Source: Variovorax sp. UMC13
GTDB lineage: Bacteria > Pseudomonadota > Gammaproteobacteria > Burkholderiales > Burkholderiaceae_C
Direction of reading: 5' to 3'
Length of the DNA: 64,000 nt
Assembly (NCBI RefSeq): GCF_014170375.1
Contig: NZ_LZZW01000003.1
Span: forward strand, 248,001-312,000
A program made the translations under genes and the position numbers. Positions 51,264 through 59,816 of the stretch are shown here, piece after piece (within the stretch, counting starts at the first letter, position 1; every line of letters begins with the position of its first letter). The notes under the pieces are model-generated. The model did not search any database and was not told the origin of the DNA. It was given only the letters and a program-made list of their open reading frames with translations.

Positions 51264-53105
51264 ATGGTGCGGGGTCCGGCAATTGCCAATATTCTCAAGG
51301 CCGCCATCGGCGTCGTGGCGCTGGTGCTGATCGCCGCCGCCGCGATGTTTTCCTATCAGCGGGGAAAAGAAAGCGGTATTCGACAGCTCATGACCGAAGC
51401 CAACCACCGGCTCGATCTTTTTGCATCGGCGGTGGAGGGCGTTGCCAAGCCGCTCGAAAACATTCCGGCCACCATCCAGTTGCATCCGGACGTGCTGGAG
51501 ATCCTGCGCACGCCCGGCACGCTGCGCACCACCCGCGCGGTGAACGACTATCTCCGGCGCCTCAATGCCCATGTGGGCGGGCTGGCGGCCTTCACCCTCA
51601 ACGTGCGGGGCGTGGTGGTGGCTTCGAGCAACACCTCCGCGCAGGACGACAGCCTGCTGGGCACCGACGTCTCCTTCCGGCCGTATTTCCTCGATTCGCT
51701 CGCCGGCCGTGTGGGCAAGCATTTCTCCATCGGCATCGACGGCGGCGGCGCCGGCTACTTCGTCTCGTACCCGGTGCGGGACGGCGCGGTGGTGGTGGGC
51801 GTGGCGGTGATCAAGATCGGGCTGCACCCGGTCGACCAGCTCTGGGACCTGGTCGGTTCGCCCGCGTTGATCGCGGACGCCAACCAGGTGGTGATCCTCG
51901 CGTCGCGGCCCGAATGGCGCTACCGCGCGCTCTCGCCGCTGTCCGTGGAGCAGCGCGTGAACCTGCAGCTCACCCGGGCCTATTCCGACCTGGAGATCCT
52001 GCCGGTCCAGGATTTCCTGAACATCGGCGCCGATGGCGACGTCCGGACCGACGGCCAGAAGATGACGCTGATCCGTCCGCTCGACGGCATGGACTGGCGC
52101 GTCAGCATCGTGCTCGACCTGAAGCAGGTGCACCGCACCGCGAGGATGGCCGCGCTCACCGGCGGCGGCGCCGCCACCTTGCTGCTGCTGCTGGCGCTGG
52201 CCGCGGTCCAGTGGCGGCGCATCGCCAAGCAGCGCCGGCTGGTGCGGCGGATGCTGGAGCAGTCGAACGTGGCCCTCGAGATCAAGGTCGCGGAGCGTAC
52301 GCACGACCTCAGCACCATCAACGACCAGTTGCGCCGCGAGGTGCACGAGCGCAACGTGGCCGAGCAGTCCTTGCGGGCCGCGCAGAGCGAGCTGGTGCAG
52401 GCGGGCAAGATGGCGGTGCTGGGGCAGCTCTCGGCCGGCATCACCCACGAGCTCACCCAGCCGCTGGGCGCGATGCGCACCATTGCCGGCAATGCCGAGG
52501 AATTCCTGCTGCGCGGAAAATCCGACAGCGCGATCCAGAACCTGAAGATCCTCGGCCGCCTGGTCGACCAGATGGGCGGGATCATCCAGCCGCTGAAGAA
52601 CTTCGCCCGCAAGTCCGAGCCTGTCTTCCAGAAGGTCGACCTGAGCAAATCGCTGGGCGACGCGCTCTTTCTCCTGAGCAGCAGGATCCGCGCGCTCCAG
52701 GTCGAGATCCGCAACCCGGTCGCGAAGGGCCAGTTCTTCGTTCGCTGCGAACAGAACCGGCTCGAGCAGGTGCTGATCAACCTGCTGAGCAATTCGCTGG
52801 ATGCGCTCGAAGCGCAGGATTCGCCGCGGGTCATCACGGTCGAGGCCGAGCAGGGCGGCGATGGGCCATGCGATGCCCGCATGACCCGCATCAGTGTTTC
52901 GGACAACGGCGCGGGCATGGACGAAGCCACGCGCGCCCGCTTGTTCGAACCTTTTTTCACCACCAAGGAAAGTGGCGCGGGCCTCGGCCTGGGCCTGGTC
53001 ATTTCGCGCGACATCCTGACCGAGTTCGGCGGCACGATCGAAATCGTCTCCACGCAGGGTCGCGGCACCTGCTTTCGTTTGAGGATACCGTCGTATGAAC
53101 CGTGA
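51264..53105 (+). CDS. DctB-like membrane sensor histidine kinase
   Basis: A 613-residue inner-membrane kinase. TM1 (about 8-28, ILKAAIGVVALVLIAAAAMF), a periplasmic double-Cache-type sensor domain (30-290; SFRPYFLDSLAGRVGKHFSI; GGGAGYFVSYPVRDGAVVVG), TM2 (ALTGGGAATLLLLLALAAVQ), then a coiled coil (about 320-385). The HisKA box is LGQLSAGITHELTQPLGAMR with phospho-acceptor His395. The ATPase shows N-box NRLEQVLINLLSNSLDALEA, SVSDNGAGMD, FEPFFTTKESGAGLGLGLVI. This matches DctB, which senses C4-dicarboxylates and phosphorylates DctD. The gene overlaps the regulator by 11 bp. The ligand may instead be supplied by the upstream binding protein. Confidence 0.92.
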   Translation: MVRGPAIANILKAAIGVVALVLIAAAAMFSYQRGKESGIRQLMTEANHRLDLFASAVEGVAKPLENIPATIQLHPDVLEILRTPGTLRTTRAVNDYLRRLNAHVGGLAAFTLNVRGVVVASSNTSAQDDSLLGTDVSFRPYFLDSLAGRVGKHFSIGIDGGGAGYFVSYPVRDGAVVVGVAVIKIGLHPVDQLWDLVGSPALIADANQVVILASRPEWRYRALSPLSVEQRVNLQLTRAYSDLEILPVQDFLNIGADGDVRTDGQKMTLIRPLDGMDWRVSIVLDLKQVHRTARMAALTGGGAATLLLLLALAAVQWRRIAKQRRLVRRMLEQSNVALEIKVAERTHDLSTINDQLRREVHERNVAEQSLRAAQSELVQAGKMAVLGQLSAGITHELTQPLGAMRTIAGNAEEFLLRGKSDSAIQNLKILGRLVDQMGGIIQPLKNFARKSEPVFQKVDLSKSLGDALFLLSSRIRALQVEIRNPVAKGQFFVRCEQNRLEQVLINLLSNSLDALEAQDSPRVITVEAEQGGDGPCDARMTRISVSDNGAGMDEATRARLFEPFFTTKESGAGLGLGLVISRDILTEFGGTIEIVSTQGRGTCFRLRIPSYEP

Positions 53106-54537
53106 TGAATGTGCCGGCAGCAACCTGATGGTCCTGCTGGTGGAAGACGAGCCCGACATGCGCCTGGGCTGCACGCAGGCGCTGGACCTCGACGGCATCC
53201 CCTCCCGCGCGGTGGCGAGCGTGGAGGAGGCCCGCCCCTTGCTGCAGCCCGGCTTTCCCGGCGTGGTCATCACCGACATGAAGCTGCCCGGCGACGACGG
53301 CCTGGCGCTGATCAAGTTCTGCCGCCAGCTCGATGCCGAACTGCCGGTGGTGATGATCACCGGGCACGGCGACGTCCGGCTGGCCGTGGAAGCCATGCGA
53401 AACGGCGCCTACGATTTCATCACCAAGCCCTTTTCCAGGGAGACGCTGCTGGACGTGACCCGACGCGCCCTCGAGAAGCGGCGGCTTACGCTGGAAGTGT
53501 TGAAGCTGCGGCGGAGCCTGGCGGACCTGCACGGTTTCGAGCGGCAACTGGTCGGCGCCTCCGAACACATCAAGAACGTGCGCACACTGACGGCGGAGCT
53601 GGCCGCCTCGCCCATCGACGTGCTGATCTCCGGTGAAACGGGCACCGGCAAGGAAGTGGTCGCGCAGGCACTGCACACCCAGTCCGACCGCCGCCAGGGG
53701 CCCTTCGTCGCCATCAACTGCGGCGCCATGTCCGACCAGCTTCTCGATGGCGAGCTCTTCGGGCACGAGCCGGGCGCCATGCCGGGCGCGCTGGAAAAAC
53801 GCATCGGCAAGATCGAGTTCGCGAACGGCGGCACCCTGTTCCTGGACGAGCTGGAGTCGATGTCCATCTCGATGCAGATGAAGCTGCTGCGGGTGATCCA
53901 GGACCGCAAGATCGAGCGCATCGGCTCCAACGAGCAGCTGCATGTGGACGTCCGCATCATCGCGGCGACCAAGATCAACCTGCTGCAGGCCGCGCAGGAA
54001 GGGACGTTCAGGGCCGACCTGTACTACCGGCTGAACATCGCCTCGGTCAAGATGGCACCCTTGCGCGAGCGGCGGGAGGACATCCCGGTCCTGCTCAACC
54101 ACTTCCTGCTGCTGGCCTCGAGCCGCTATGCGCGACCGCTGCCCGAGATCAGCCAGGCGCAGCAGAACCAGCTGCTGGCACACGACTGGCCCGGCAATGT
54201 GCGGGAGCTCAAGAACATCGCCGAATGCCTGGTGCTCAACGTGCCGTGCGGCGTCATCACCCGGCGCGAGCCCGACGCGGACCCCGACCTGGACAACGAT
54301 CCCGGCCTGGTCGACATGGTCGAGAACTTCGAAAAAGCGATCATCGAGAGCGTGCTGGTCAAGCACAGCGGCAACGCGTCCCTGAGCGCCCGCTCGCTGA
54401 AGGTGCCCAAGACCACGCTGGCCGACAAGCTGAGGAAATACAACCTCTCGACCAGGCGCGACGACGGTCCGCTCGCCGCGACGCGGGTGCGCCCCGAAGG
54501 CGCCGCGGAAAGAGATCCGCAGGAAGCCGTGGAGTAA
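53095..54537 (+). CDS. DctD-like response regulator with sigma-54 AAA+ domain and a variant GAFTGA loop
   Basis: A 480-residue regulator: receiver domain (1-125) with acidic pocket VEDEPD and phospho-acceptor Asp61 (VITDMKLPG); AAA+ domain with Walker A GETGTGKE (180-187), Walker B GGTLFLDE (245-252) and sensor DLYYRLNIASVKMAPLRERR. The C-terminal Fis-type helix-turn-helix is NASLSARSLKVPKTTLADKL. The loop that contacts sigma-54, GAFTGA, reads GAMPGA (227-232), with Phe and Thr both changed, so normal sigma-54 activation cannot be taken for granted. It is the likely binder of the dyads upstream of the M20 gene. Confidence 0.92.
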   Translation: MNRDECAGSNLMVLLVEDEPDMRLGCTQALDLDGIPSRAVASVEEARPLLQPGFPGVVITDMKLPGDDGLALIKFCRQLDAELPVVMITGHGDVRLAVEAMRNGAYDFITKPFSRETLLDVTRRALEKRRLTLEVLKLRRSLADLHGFERQLVGASEHIKNVRTLTAELAASPIDVLISGETGTGKEVVAQALHTQSDRRQGPFVAINCGAMSDQLLDGELFGHEPGAMPGALEKRIGKIEFANGGTLFLDELESMSISMQMKLLRVIQDRKIERIGSNEQLHVDVRIIAATKINLLQAAQEGTFRADLYYRLNIASVKMAPLRERREDIPVLLNHFLLLASSRYARPLPEISQAQQNQLLAHDWPGNVRELKNIAECLVLNVPCGVITRREPDADPDLDNDPGLVDMVENFEKAIIESVLVKHSGNASLSARSLKVPKTTLADKLRKYNLSTRRDDGPLAATRVRPEGAAERDPQEAVE

Positions 54538-54550
54538 GGCGCCGAGGGCC

Positions 54551-55096
54551 TTAGGCTCTCTTCAGTTCGAACACCAGGCAGGTGGTGGTGGCGTGCGCGT
54601 ACAGCGTGCCGTCGGGCCCGAGTAGCCGTGCCTCGGCGGTGGCCAGCTGGCGGCCGCAGTGGATCACCCGGCCTTCGGCGCGCACGCGCTGCACCTTGGG
54701 CGTGACCGCCTTCACGTAGTTCACGCCCAGCTCGGCCGTGGTGTAGCTGCGGCCCGCCGGCAGCATGGTGTGCACCGCGCAGCCCAGCGCCGAATCGAGC
54801 AGCGTCGCGACCCAGCCGCCGTGGACGGTGCCCAGCGGGTTCAGGTGCCGCGCCATCGGCGTGCCCTGGAACACCGACACGCCGGCCTGCACCGAGAGCA
54901 CGGTGAAGTCGAGCGTCTTGGCGATGGCGGCGTAGGGAATCTCGCCGTCGATCATGGCCTGCATGATCTGGAGGCCGCTCTTGCCCTCGATCTGTTCGAG
55001 GGCCGCGACCCCGGGGCCGGGCCCGGCATCGAGGCGCTCGGTGATGCGGCGTTCTTCTTCGATCCAGGCTTCGAGCTGGTGGGCGGGTGATGTCAT
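54551..55096 (-). CDS. PaaI-family (hotdog-fold) thioesterase
   Basis: A 181-residue hotdog protein. The diagnostic stretch is NPLGTVHGGWVATLLDSALG followed by AVHTMLPAGRSYTTAELGVN and YVKAVTPKVQRVRAEGRVIH. It probably hydrolyses an acyl- or aryl-CoA in the cytoplasm. The N-terminal 60 residues are longer than in minimal PaaI proteins. The ATG at 55096 is chosen because AAGGGGAA lies upstream; the frame extends to 55156 but overlaps the regulatory region. It is divergent from a MarR gene that probably controls it, and its stop lies 13 bp from the end of the response-regulator gene. Confidence 0.88.
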   Translation of the reverse strand: MTSPAHQLEAWIEEERRITERLDAGPGPGVAALEQIEGKSGLQIMQAMIDGEIPYAAIAKTLDFTVLSVQAGVSVFQGTPMARHLNPLGTVHGGWVATLLDSALGCAVHTMLPAGRSYTTAELGVNYVKAVTPKVQRVRAEGRVIHCGRQLATAEARLLGPDGTLYAHATTTCLVFELKRA

Positions 55097-55134
55097 GCCT
55101 ATGTTCCCCTTGTGGGCTTTGGGATGGAGGGTAA

Positions 55135-55163
55135 GTTGCATATGCAACAGTTGCACCTACAAT
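55135..55163 (+). promoter_or_regulatory. MarR operator/promoter: GTTGCATATGCAAC palindrome over -35, TACAAT -10
   Basis: GTTGCATATGCAAC (55135-55148) is a perfect 14-bp palindrome. It contains a -35-like TTGCAT (55136-55141), which is 16 nt from TACAAT (55158-55163). Another GTTGCA half-site follows at 55150-55155. A MarR dimer bound here would block its own -35 box and could block the divergent thioesterase promoter. Confidence 0.65.
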
Positions 55164-55171
55164 AATATCCC

Positions 55172-55627
55172 ATGAGCACCACCATCAAGCCGAGCGGCTG
55201 CACCAACTTCAAGGTCCGGCAACTGTCGCGCCGGCTGTCGCAGCGCTATGACGCCGAGGTCGCGCAGAGCGGCCTCAAGACCACGCAGTACTCGCTGCTG
55301 TCGAACCTGGCGCGGCTGGGCCCCTCGCGTCCGGTCGACCTGGCGGCCGAACTCCAGATGACGGCCTCGACGCTGAGCCGCAACCTGCAGCCGCTGATCG
55401 CCGCGGGCTGGATCGTGCAGAGCGCGGGTGCCGACGCGCGCAGCCAGCTGGTGCAGGTCACCGAGTCGGGCGAGGCCAAGCGCCGCGAAGCGCAGCAGTA
55501 CTGGAAGACGGCCCAGCAGAAGATGAACACGCTGCTGGGCGTGGAGCGCGTGATCGCGCTGCACCAGCTGATCGACGAAGCGATGGCGCTGCTCGGCGCC
55601 GACGACGGCTCGGCCGTCGACGACTGA
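55172..55627 (+). CDS. MarR-family transcriptional regulator
   Basis: A 151-residue winged-helix regulator: FKVRQLSRRLSQRYDAEVAQ (dimer helix), TQYSLLSNLARLGPSRPVDL, LQMTASTLSRNLQPLIAAGW (recognition helix) and QSAGADARSQLVQVTESGEA (wing). The ATG at 55172 lies only about 9 nt after the -10 box, with no Shine-Dalgarno, so the message may be leaderless. It is divergent from the thioesterase gene and is followed 104 bp later by MFS and MATE transporter genes, plausible further targets. Confidence 0.9.
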   Translation: MSTTIKPSGCTNFKVRQLSRRLSQRYDAEVAQSGLKTTQYSLLSNLARLGPSRPVDLAAELQMTASTLSRNLQPLIAAGWIVQSAGADARSQLVQVTESGEAKRREAQQYWKTAQQKMNTLLGVERVIALHQLIDEAMALLGADDGSAVDD

Positions 55628-55731
55628 TCGCCATCCCACCCAGGACCTCCCACACTTTTCTTCGCGTGTGCCAGCCCACGCAGGCACGCGTCTCTCGCCT
55701 CCTCACATTCCATTCCAACAGCCGAGGTCCC

Positions 55732-57042
55732 ATGTTCGCCACCCAAGTTTCCGCATGGCTGCAGCGCCGCGGCATCCACTACGGATGGATCGTCGCCGCC
55801 ATCACCTTCCTGACCATGCTGACCATGTCGGCGGCCCTGGGCCTGCCGGGCGCGATGCTGCAGCCGCTGACCAAGGAGTTCGGCTGGAGCACCGAGCAGA
55901 TCTCGTCGGCGCTGGCGCTGCGCTTCGCGCTGTTCGGCCTGATGGGCCCCTTCGCCGCGGTGCTGATGGAGCGCTACGGCCTGCGCGCGGTGATCTGCAC
56001 CGGCCTCACGCTGGTCGGCCTGGGCATGGCGCTGGTCACCATGGCCTCGCAGCTGTGGCAGCTGTTCGTGCTCTGGAGCCTGCTGCTGGGCCTGGGCACC
56101 GGCATGACCGCGCTGGTGCTCGGCGCGGTGGTGGCCAACCGCTGGTTCGTGGCGCGCCGCGGCCTGGTGATCGGCATGCTCACCGCCAGCTCGGCCACTG
56201 GCCAGCTGGCCTTCCTGCCCTTCGCGGCCTGGATGATCGAGCACTGGGGCTGGCGTTCGGCCATCGTGCCGATCGTGATCGGCAGCATCCTGATCGGCGT
56301 GCTCGCGCTGTGCCTGATGCGCAACCGGCCTTCGGACATCGGCCTGCTGCCCTATGGTGAAACGCCCGGCACGCAGCCCGCGGCACCCGCCGTTGCCGCG
56401 CCGATGATGAATTTCGCCACGCCCTTCCGCGTGCTCAAGGAAGTCTCGACCAACCGCACCTTCTGGATCCTGGCCGGCACCTTCTTCATCTGCGGCCTGA
56501 GCACCAACGGCCTGGTGCAGACCCACTTCATCTCGCTGTGCGGCGACTACGGCATGGCGGCCGTGCCCGCCGCCTCGGTGCTCGCGATGATGGGCGCCTT
56601 CGACTTCGTCGGCACCATCCTCTCGGGCTGGCTGTCGGACCGCTACGACAACCGCAAGCTGCTCTTCTGGTACTACGGCCTGCGCGGGCTCTCGCTGTTC
56701 TGGCTGCCGCATTCGGAATTCACCATCTACGGCCTGGGCATCTTCGCGATGTTCTACGGCCTCGACTGGATCGCCACCGTGCCGCCGACCGTCAAGCTCG
56801 CGGGCGCGGCCTTCGGCCCGGCCAAGGTGGGCCTGGTGTTCGGCTGGATCTTCGCCGCGCACCAGCTGGGCGCCGCCACCGCCGCCTACGGCGCGGGCTT
56901 CGCGCGCACGCTGCTGCTGACCTACACGCCGGCGCTCTACGCCGCCGGAGCCGCCTGCCTGGTGGCCGCGGTGATCGTGATGCTGATCCGCCGCCCCGCG
57001 GCCAAGGCCGGCGCGGCGGTCACGGCCGGCGCGCGTGCCTGA
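55732..57042 (+). CDS. MFS transporter
   Basis: A 436-residue inner-membrane transporter with 12 predicted helices, beginning WLQRRGIHYGWIVAAITFLT. The MFS loop between helices 2 and 3 is MERYGLRAVICTGLTLVGLG, and a matching SDRYDNRKLLFWYYGLRGLS lies in the second half. It resembles monocarboxylate/oxalate-formate type MFS proteins. The ATG at 55732 is preceded by CGAGG; an in-frame GTG-type start 22 codons earlier has no coding support. It is followed 21 bp later by the MATE gene. The substrate is unknown. Confidence 0.88.
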   Translation: MFATQVSAWLQRRGIHYGWIVAAITFLTMLTMSAALGLPGAMLQPLTKEFGWSTEQISSALALRFALFGLMGPFAAVLMERYGLRAVICTGLTLVGLGMALVTMASQLWQLFVLWSLLLGLGTGMTALVLGAVVANRWFVARRGLVIGMLTASSATGQLAFLPFAAWMIEHWGWRSAIVPIVIGSILIGVLALCLMRNRPSDIGLLPYGETPGTQPAAPAVAAPMMNFATPFRVLKEVSTNRTFWILAGTFFICGLSTNGLVQTHFISLCGDYGMAAVPAASVLAMMGAFDFVGTILSGWLSDRYDNRKLLFWYYGLRGLSLFWLPHSEFTIYGLGIFAMFYGLDWIATVPPTVKLAGAAFGPAKVGLVFGWIFAAHQLGAATAAYGAGFARTLLLTYTPALYAAGAACLVAAVIVMLIRRPAAKAGAAVTAGARA

Positions 57043-57063
57043 ACACCCGCACCAGGAACTGCG

Positions 57064-58476
57064 ATGACCACCACCTCGGACCTCGACCCCCGCACCCGCC
57101 TGCTGCTCGAGGCGCCCATCGTGCCCACCCTGCTGCGCCTGGCCGCGCCCAACGTGGTGGTGATGGTGGCGCAGGCCTCGGTCGGCCTGATCGAGACCTA
57201 CTTCGTCGGCAAGCTCGGCACCGACGCGCTGGCCGGCATGGCGCTGGTGTTCCCGATCGTGATGCTGATGCAGATGACCTCGGCCGGCGCGGTGGGCGGC
57301 GGCATCGCCTCGGCCATCGCGCGCGCCTTGGGCGCCAAGCGCATGGACGATGCGCGCGCGCTGGTGCTGCACGCGATCGCGGTGGCGCTGTGCTTCGGCG
57401 TGCTCTTCAGCGTGGTGCTGCTGTTCGGCGGCCGCTGGCTCTATGCGGAGATGGGCGGCAGTGGCGCCTCGCTGGAAGCGGCCGTCACCTACTCGCACTG
57501 GGTGTTCGCGGGCGCGGTGCTGGTCTGGCTCTTCAACTCGCTGGCGGCCGTGATCCGCGGCACCGGCAACATGGCGGTGCCCGCCAACGTGACGGTGGCC
57601 GGCGTGGTGGTGCTGATCCCGCTGTCGCCGCTGCTGATCTTCGGCTGGGGCCCGGTGCCGGCCATGGGCATCGCGGGCGGCGCCATGGCGCTGCTGCTGT
57701 ACTACCTGCTGGGCACCGCGGCACTGCTGCTCTACATGCGCTCAAAGCGCAGCCTGCTCAAGCTCTCGTTCGCCGGCCTGCAGCTGCGCTGGCCGCTGTT
57801 CCGCGACATCCTGCGCGTGGGCCTGATCTCGGCCATCGCGACGGTCTGCGTCAACCTGTCGATCGGCGTCGCGACTGCCTTGGCCGGCCAGTTCGGGCCG
57901 GGCGCCATCGCGGGCTACGGCACCGCTTCGCGGCTCGAGTACCTGCTGGTGCCGCTGGTCTTCGGATTGGGCGCGCCGCTGCTGGCCATGGTCGGCACCT
58001 GCATCGGCGCCGGCCAGCGCGAGCGCGCGCTGCACGCCAGCTGGATCGGCGTGGGCATGGCCTTCGCGCTGACCGAGACCATCGGCCTGGCCGCGGCGCT
58101 GTTCCCGCGCCCCTGGCTGCTGCTGTTCGGCAACGACCCGGCCATGCTCGAGGCCGGCACGCACTACCTGCGCGCGGTGGGGCCGTTCTACGGCTTCTTC
58201 GGCGTCGGCCTGGTGCTGTACTTCGCGTCGCAAGGCGCGGGCCGGCTCTACTGGCCGGTGATCGGCAACCTCGCGCGGCTCGCGGTCGCGGGCCTGGGCG
58301 GCTGGCTGGCGCTGCGCTGGAGCGGCGAGCTGACGCAAGTCTTCGTCGCGCAGGGCGTGGCGCTGGTGGTCTACGGCGTGATCACGGCCGCGGCCATCGC
58401 CGGCGGCGCCTGGTTCGGCCGCGTGGGCTGGCCGCGCACGCCGCGCGCCTTGATGCAGCGGCTGCAAGGCGCGTGA
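57064..58476 (+). CDS. MATE-family multidrug/organic cation efflux protein
   Basis: A 470-residue inner-membrane protein with 12 hydrophobic helices. Its start PIVPTLLRLAAPNVVVMVAQ and VGLIETYFVGKLGTDALAGM match the MATE N-half; the second half repeats the fold with VGLISAIATVCVNLSIGVAT and IAGYGTASRLEYLLVPLVFG. MATE proteins expel cationic drugs or metabolites against sodium or proton gradients. It forms a likely operon with the MFS gene upstream and the SDR gene 46 bp downstream. Confidence 0.92.
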   Translation: MTTTSDLDPRTRLLLEAPIVPTLLRLAAPNVVVMVAQASVGLIETYFVGKLGTDALAGMALVFPIVMLMQMTSAGAVGGGIASAIARALGAKRMDDARALVLHAIAVALCFGVLFSVVLLFGGRWLYAEMGGSGASLEAAVTYSHWVFAGAVLVWLFNSLAAVIRGTGNMAVPANVTVAGVVVLIPLSPLLIFGWGPVPAMGIAGGAMALLLYYLLGTAALLLYMRSKRSLLKLSFAGLQLRWPLFRDILRVGLISAIATVCVNLSIGVATALAGQFGPGAIAGYGTASRLEYLLVPLVFGLGAPLLAMVGTCIGAGQRERALHASWIGVGMAFALTETIGLAAALFPRPWLLLFGNDPAMLEAGTHYLRAVGPFYGFFGVGLVLYFASQGAGRLYWPVIGNLARLAVAGLGGWLALRWSGELTQVFVAQGVALVVYGVITAAAIAGGAWFGRVGWPRTPRALMQRLQGA

Positions 58477-58522
58477 GCGCGGTTCCTCATCCCTCCTTTC
58501 TTCCTCACCCCGAAAGCAATCC

Positions 58523-59218
58523 ATGAAGCTCCAAGATTCCGTCGTCTTCATCACCGGCGCCAACCGCGGCCTGGGCCTGGCCTTCGCACAGGCCGCGCTG
58601 GCCGCCGGCGCACGCAAGGTCTATGCGGCCGCCCGCAACCCGGCCAGCATCACGCTCCCGGGCGTGGTGCCGATCGCGCTCGACGTCACCGACGCGGCGC
58701 AGGTCGCGGCCGCGGCGCGCGACTGCGGCGACGTGACGCTGCTGATCAACAACGCGGGCATCTCGCTGGGCTCCGACCTGCTGTCGCCCAATTCGGTCGA
58801 GAAAGCGCGCGCCGAGTTCGAGACCAACTTCTTCGGCGTCTGGGCGCTGGCCGCGGCCTTCGCGCCGGTGCTCAAGGCCAACGGCGGCGGCGCCATCGTC
58901 AACGTGCTGTCGGCGCTGGCCTGGGCCACCTTCCCGAGCGTGGCCACCTACAGCACCAGCAAGGCGGCGGCCTGGTCGCTGAGCAACGGCCTGCGCAACG
59001 AGCTGCGCGAGCAGGGCACGCAGGTGACCAGCCTGCACGTGGGCTACATGGACACCGACATGACCGACGGCATCGACGCGCCCAAGAGCGCACCGGCCGA
59101 CGTGGCACGCGTCACGCTCGAAGGCGTGGAGGCCGGATTGTTCGAGGTGCTGGCCGACGACGTGAGCCGCGGCGTCAAGGCCAGCCTGTCGAGCGCCACG
59201 CCGGCTTACGCGGGCTGA
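58523..59218 (+). CDS. Short-chain dehydrogenase/reductase (canonical active site)
   Basis: A 231-residue Rossmann enzyme with the full classical SDR set: TGANRGLG (11-18), NNAG (76-79), catalytic Ser130 and Tyr143-x3-Lys147 (YSTSK). The cofactor preference is not evident, but the Arg after the glycine motif favours NADP. It lies in the transporter cluster and could modify a compound handled by the MFS/MATE pumps. The contrast with the SDR at 16.3 kb, which lacks the Tyr, is useful. Confidence 0.9.
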   Translation: MKLQDSVVFITGANRGLGLAFAQAALAAGARKVYAAARNPASITLPGVVPIALDVTDAAQVAAAARDCGDVTLLINNAGISLGSDLLSPNSVEKARAEFETNFFGVWALAAAFAPVLKANGGGAIVNVLSALAWATFPSVATYSTSKAAAWSLSNGLRNELREQGTQVTSLHVGYMDTDMTDGIDAPKSAPADVARVTLEGVEAGLFEVLADDVSRGVKASLSSATPAYAG

Positions 59219-59243
59219 GCGCGCGACAACGTCCCGATCGCCA

Positions 59244-59711
59244 TCAGAGCCCGAGTTCGCTCAGCCCTGGATGGTCGTCGGGCCGGCGGCCCAGCGGCCA
59301 GTGGAACAGGCGCTGGGATTCGTCGATGGCCAGGTCGTTGATGCAGGCGAAGCGGCGCTTCATCAGGCCGTTGGGCGCGAACTCCCAGTTCTCGTTGCCG
59401 AAACTGCGGAACCACTGGCCCGAGGCGTCATGCGATTCGTAGGCGTAGCGCACCGCGATGCGGTTGCCGGCAAAGGCCCAGAGCTCCTTGATCAGCCGGT
59501 AGTCGAGTTCCCGCGCCCACTTCTGTTCGAGGAACGCGCGCGCGGCCTCGCGGCCCACGGGGAAGTCGGTGCGGTTGCGCCACACGGTGTCTTCCGTGTA
59601 GGCCAGGCTGACGCGTGCGGCGTCACGGGTGTTCCAGCCGTCTTCGGCCAGGCGGACCTTCTGCACGGCGGTCTCGTGCGTGAAGGGCGGAAGGGGTGGG
59701 CGCGTGTCCAT
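59244..59711 (-). CDS. DUF1348 / SnoaL-like (NTF2-fold) protein
   Basis: A 155-residue protein with the DUF1348 signature: [40 protein letters not shown] and [20 protein letters not shown], then [20 protein letters not shown] and [14 protein letters not shown]. Members adopt the cone-shaped NTF2 fold and have no settled enzymatic role. It is convergent with the SDR gene and separated from the LysR gene upstream by 105 bp. Confidence 0.9.
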   Translation of the reverse strand: MDTRPPLPPFTHETAVQKVRLAEDGWNTRDAARVSLAYTEDTVWRNRTDFPVGREAARAFLEQKWARELDYRLIKELWAFAGNRIAVRYAYESHDASGQWFRSFGNENWEFAPNGLMKRRFACINDLAIDESQRLFHWPLGRRPDDHPGLSELGL

Positions 59712-59816
59712 GGCGGGGCTCCTGTGGATCGATGGGTGACGATGCCTGGAAGGCTAGCACCGGGCCTCGCGCTGCAGTGCTGCGGAATCGGCAATGCACT
59801 TTTCTCCGCCGCGGCC

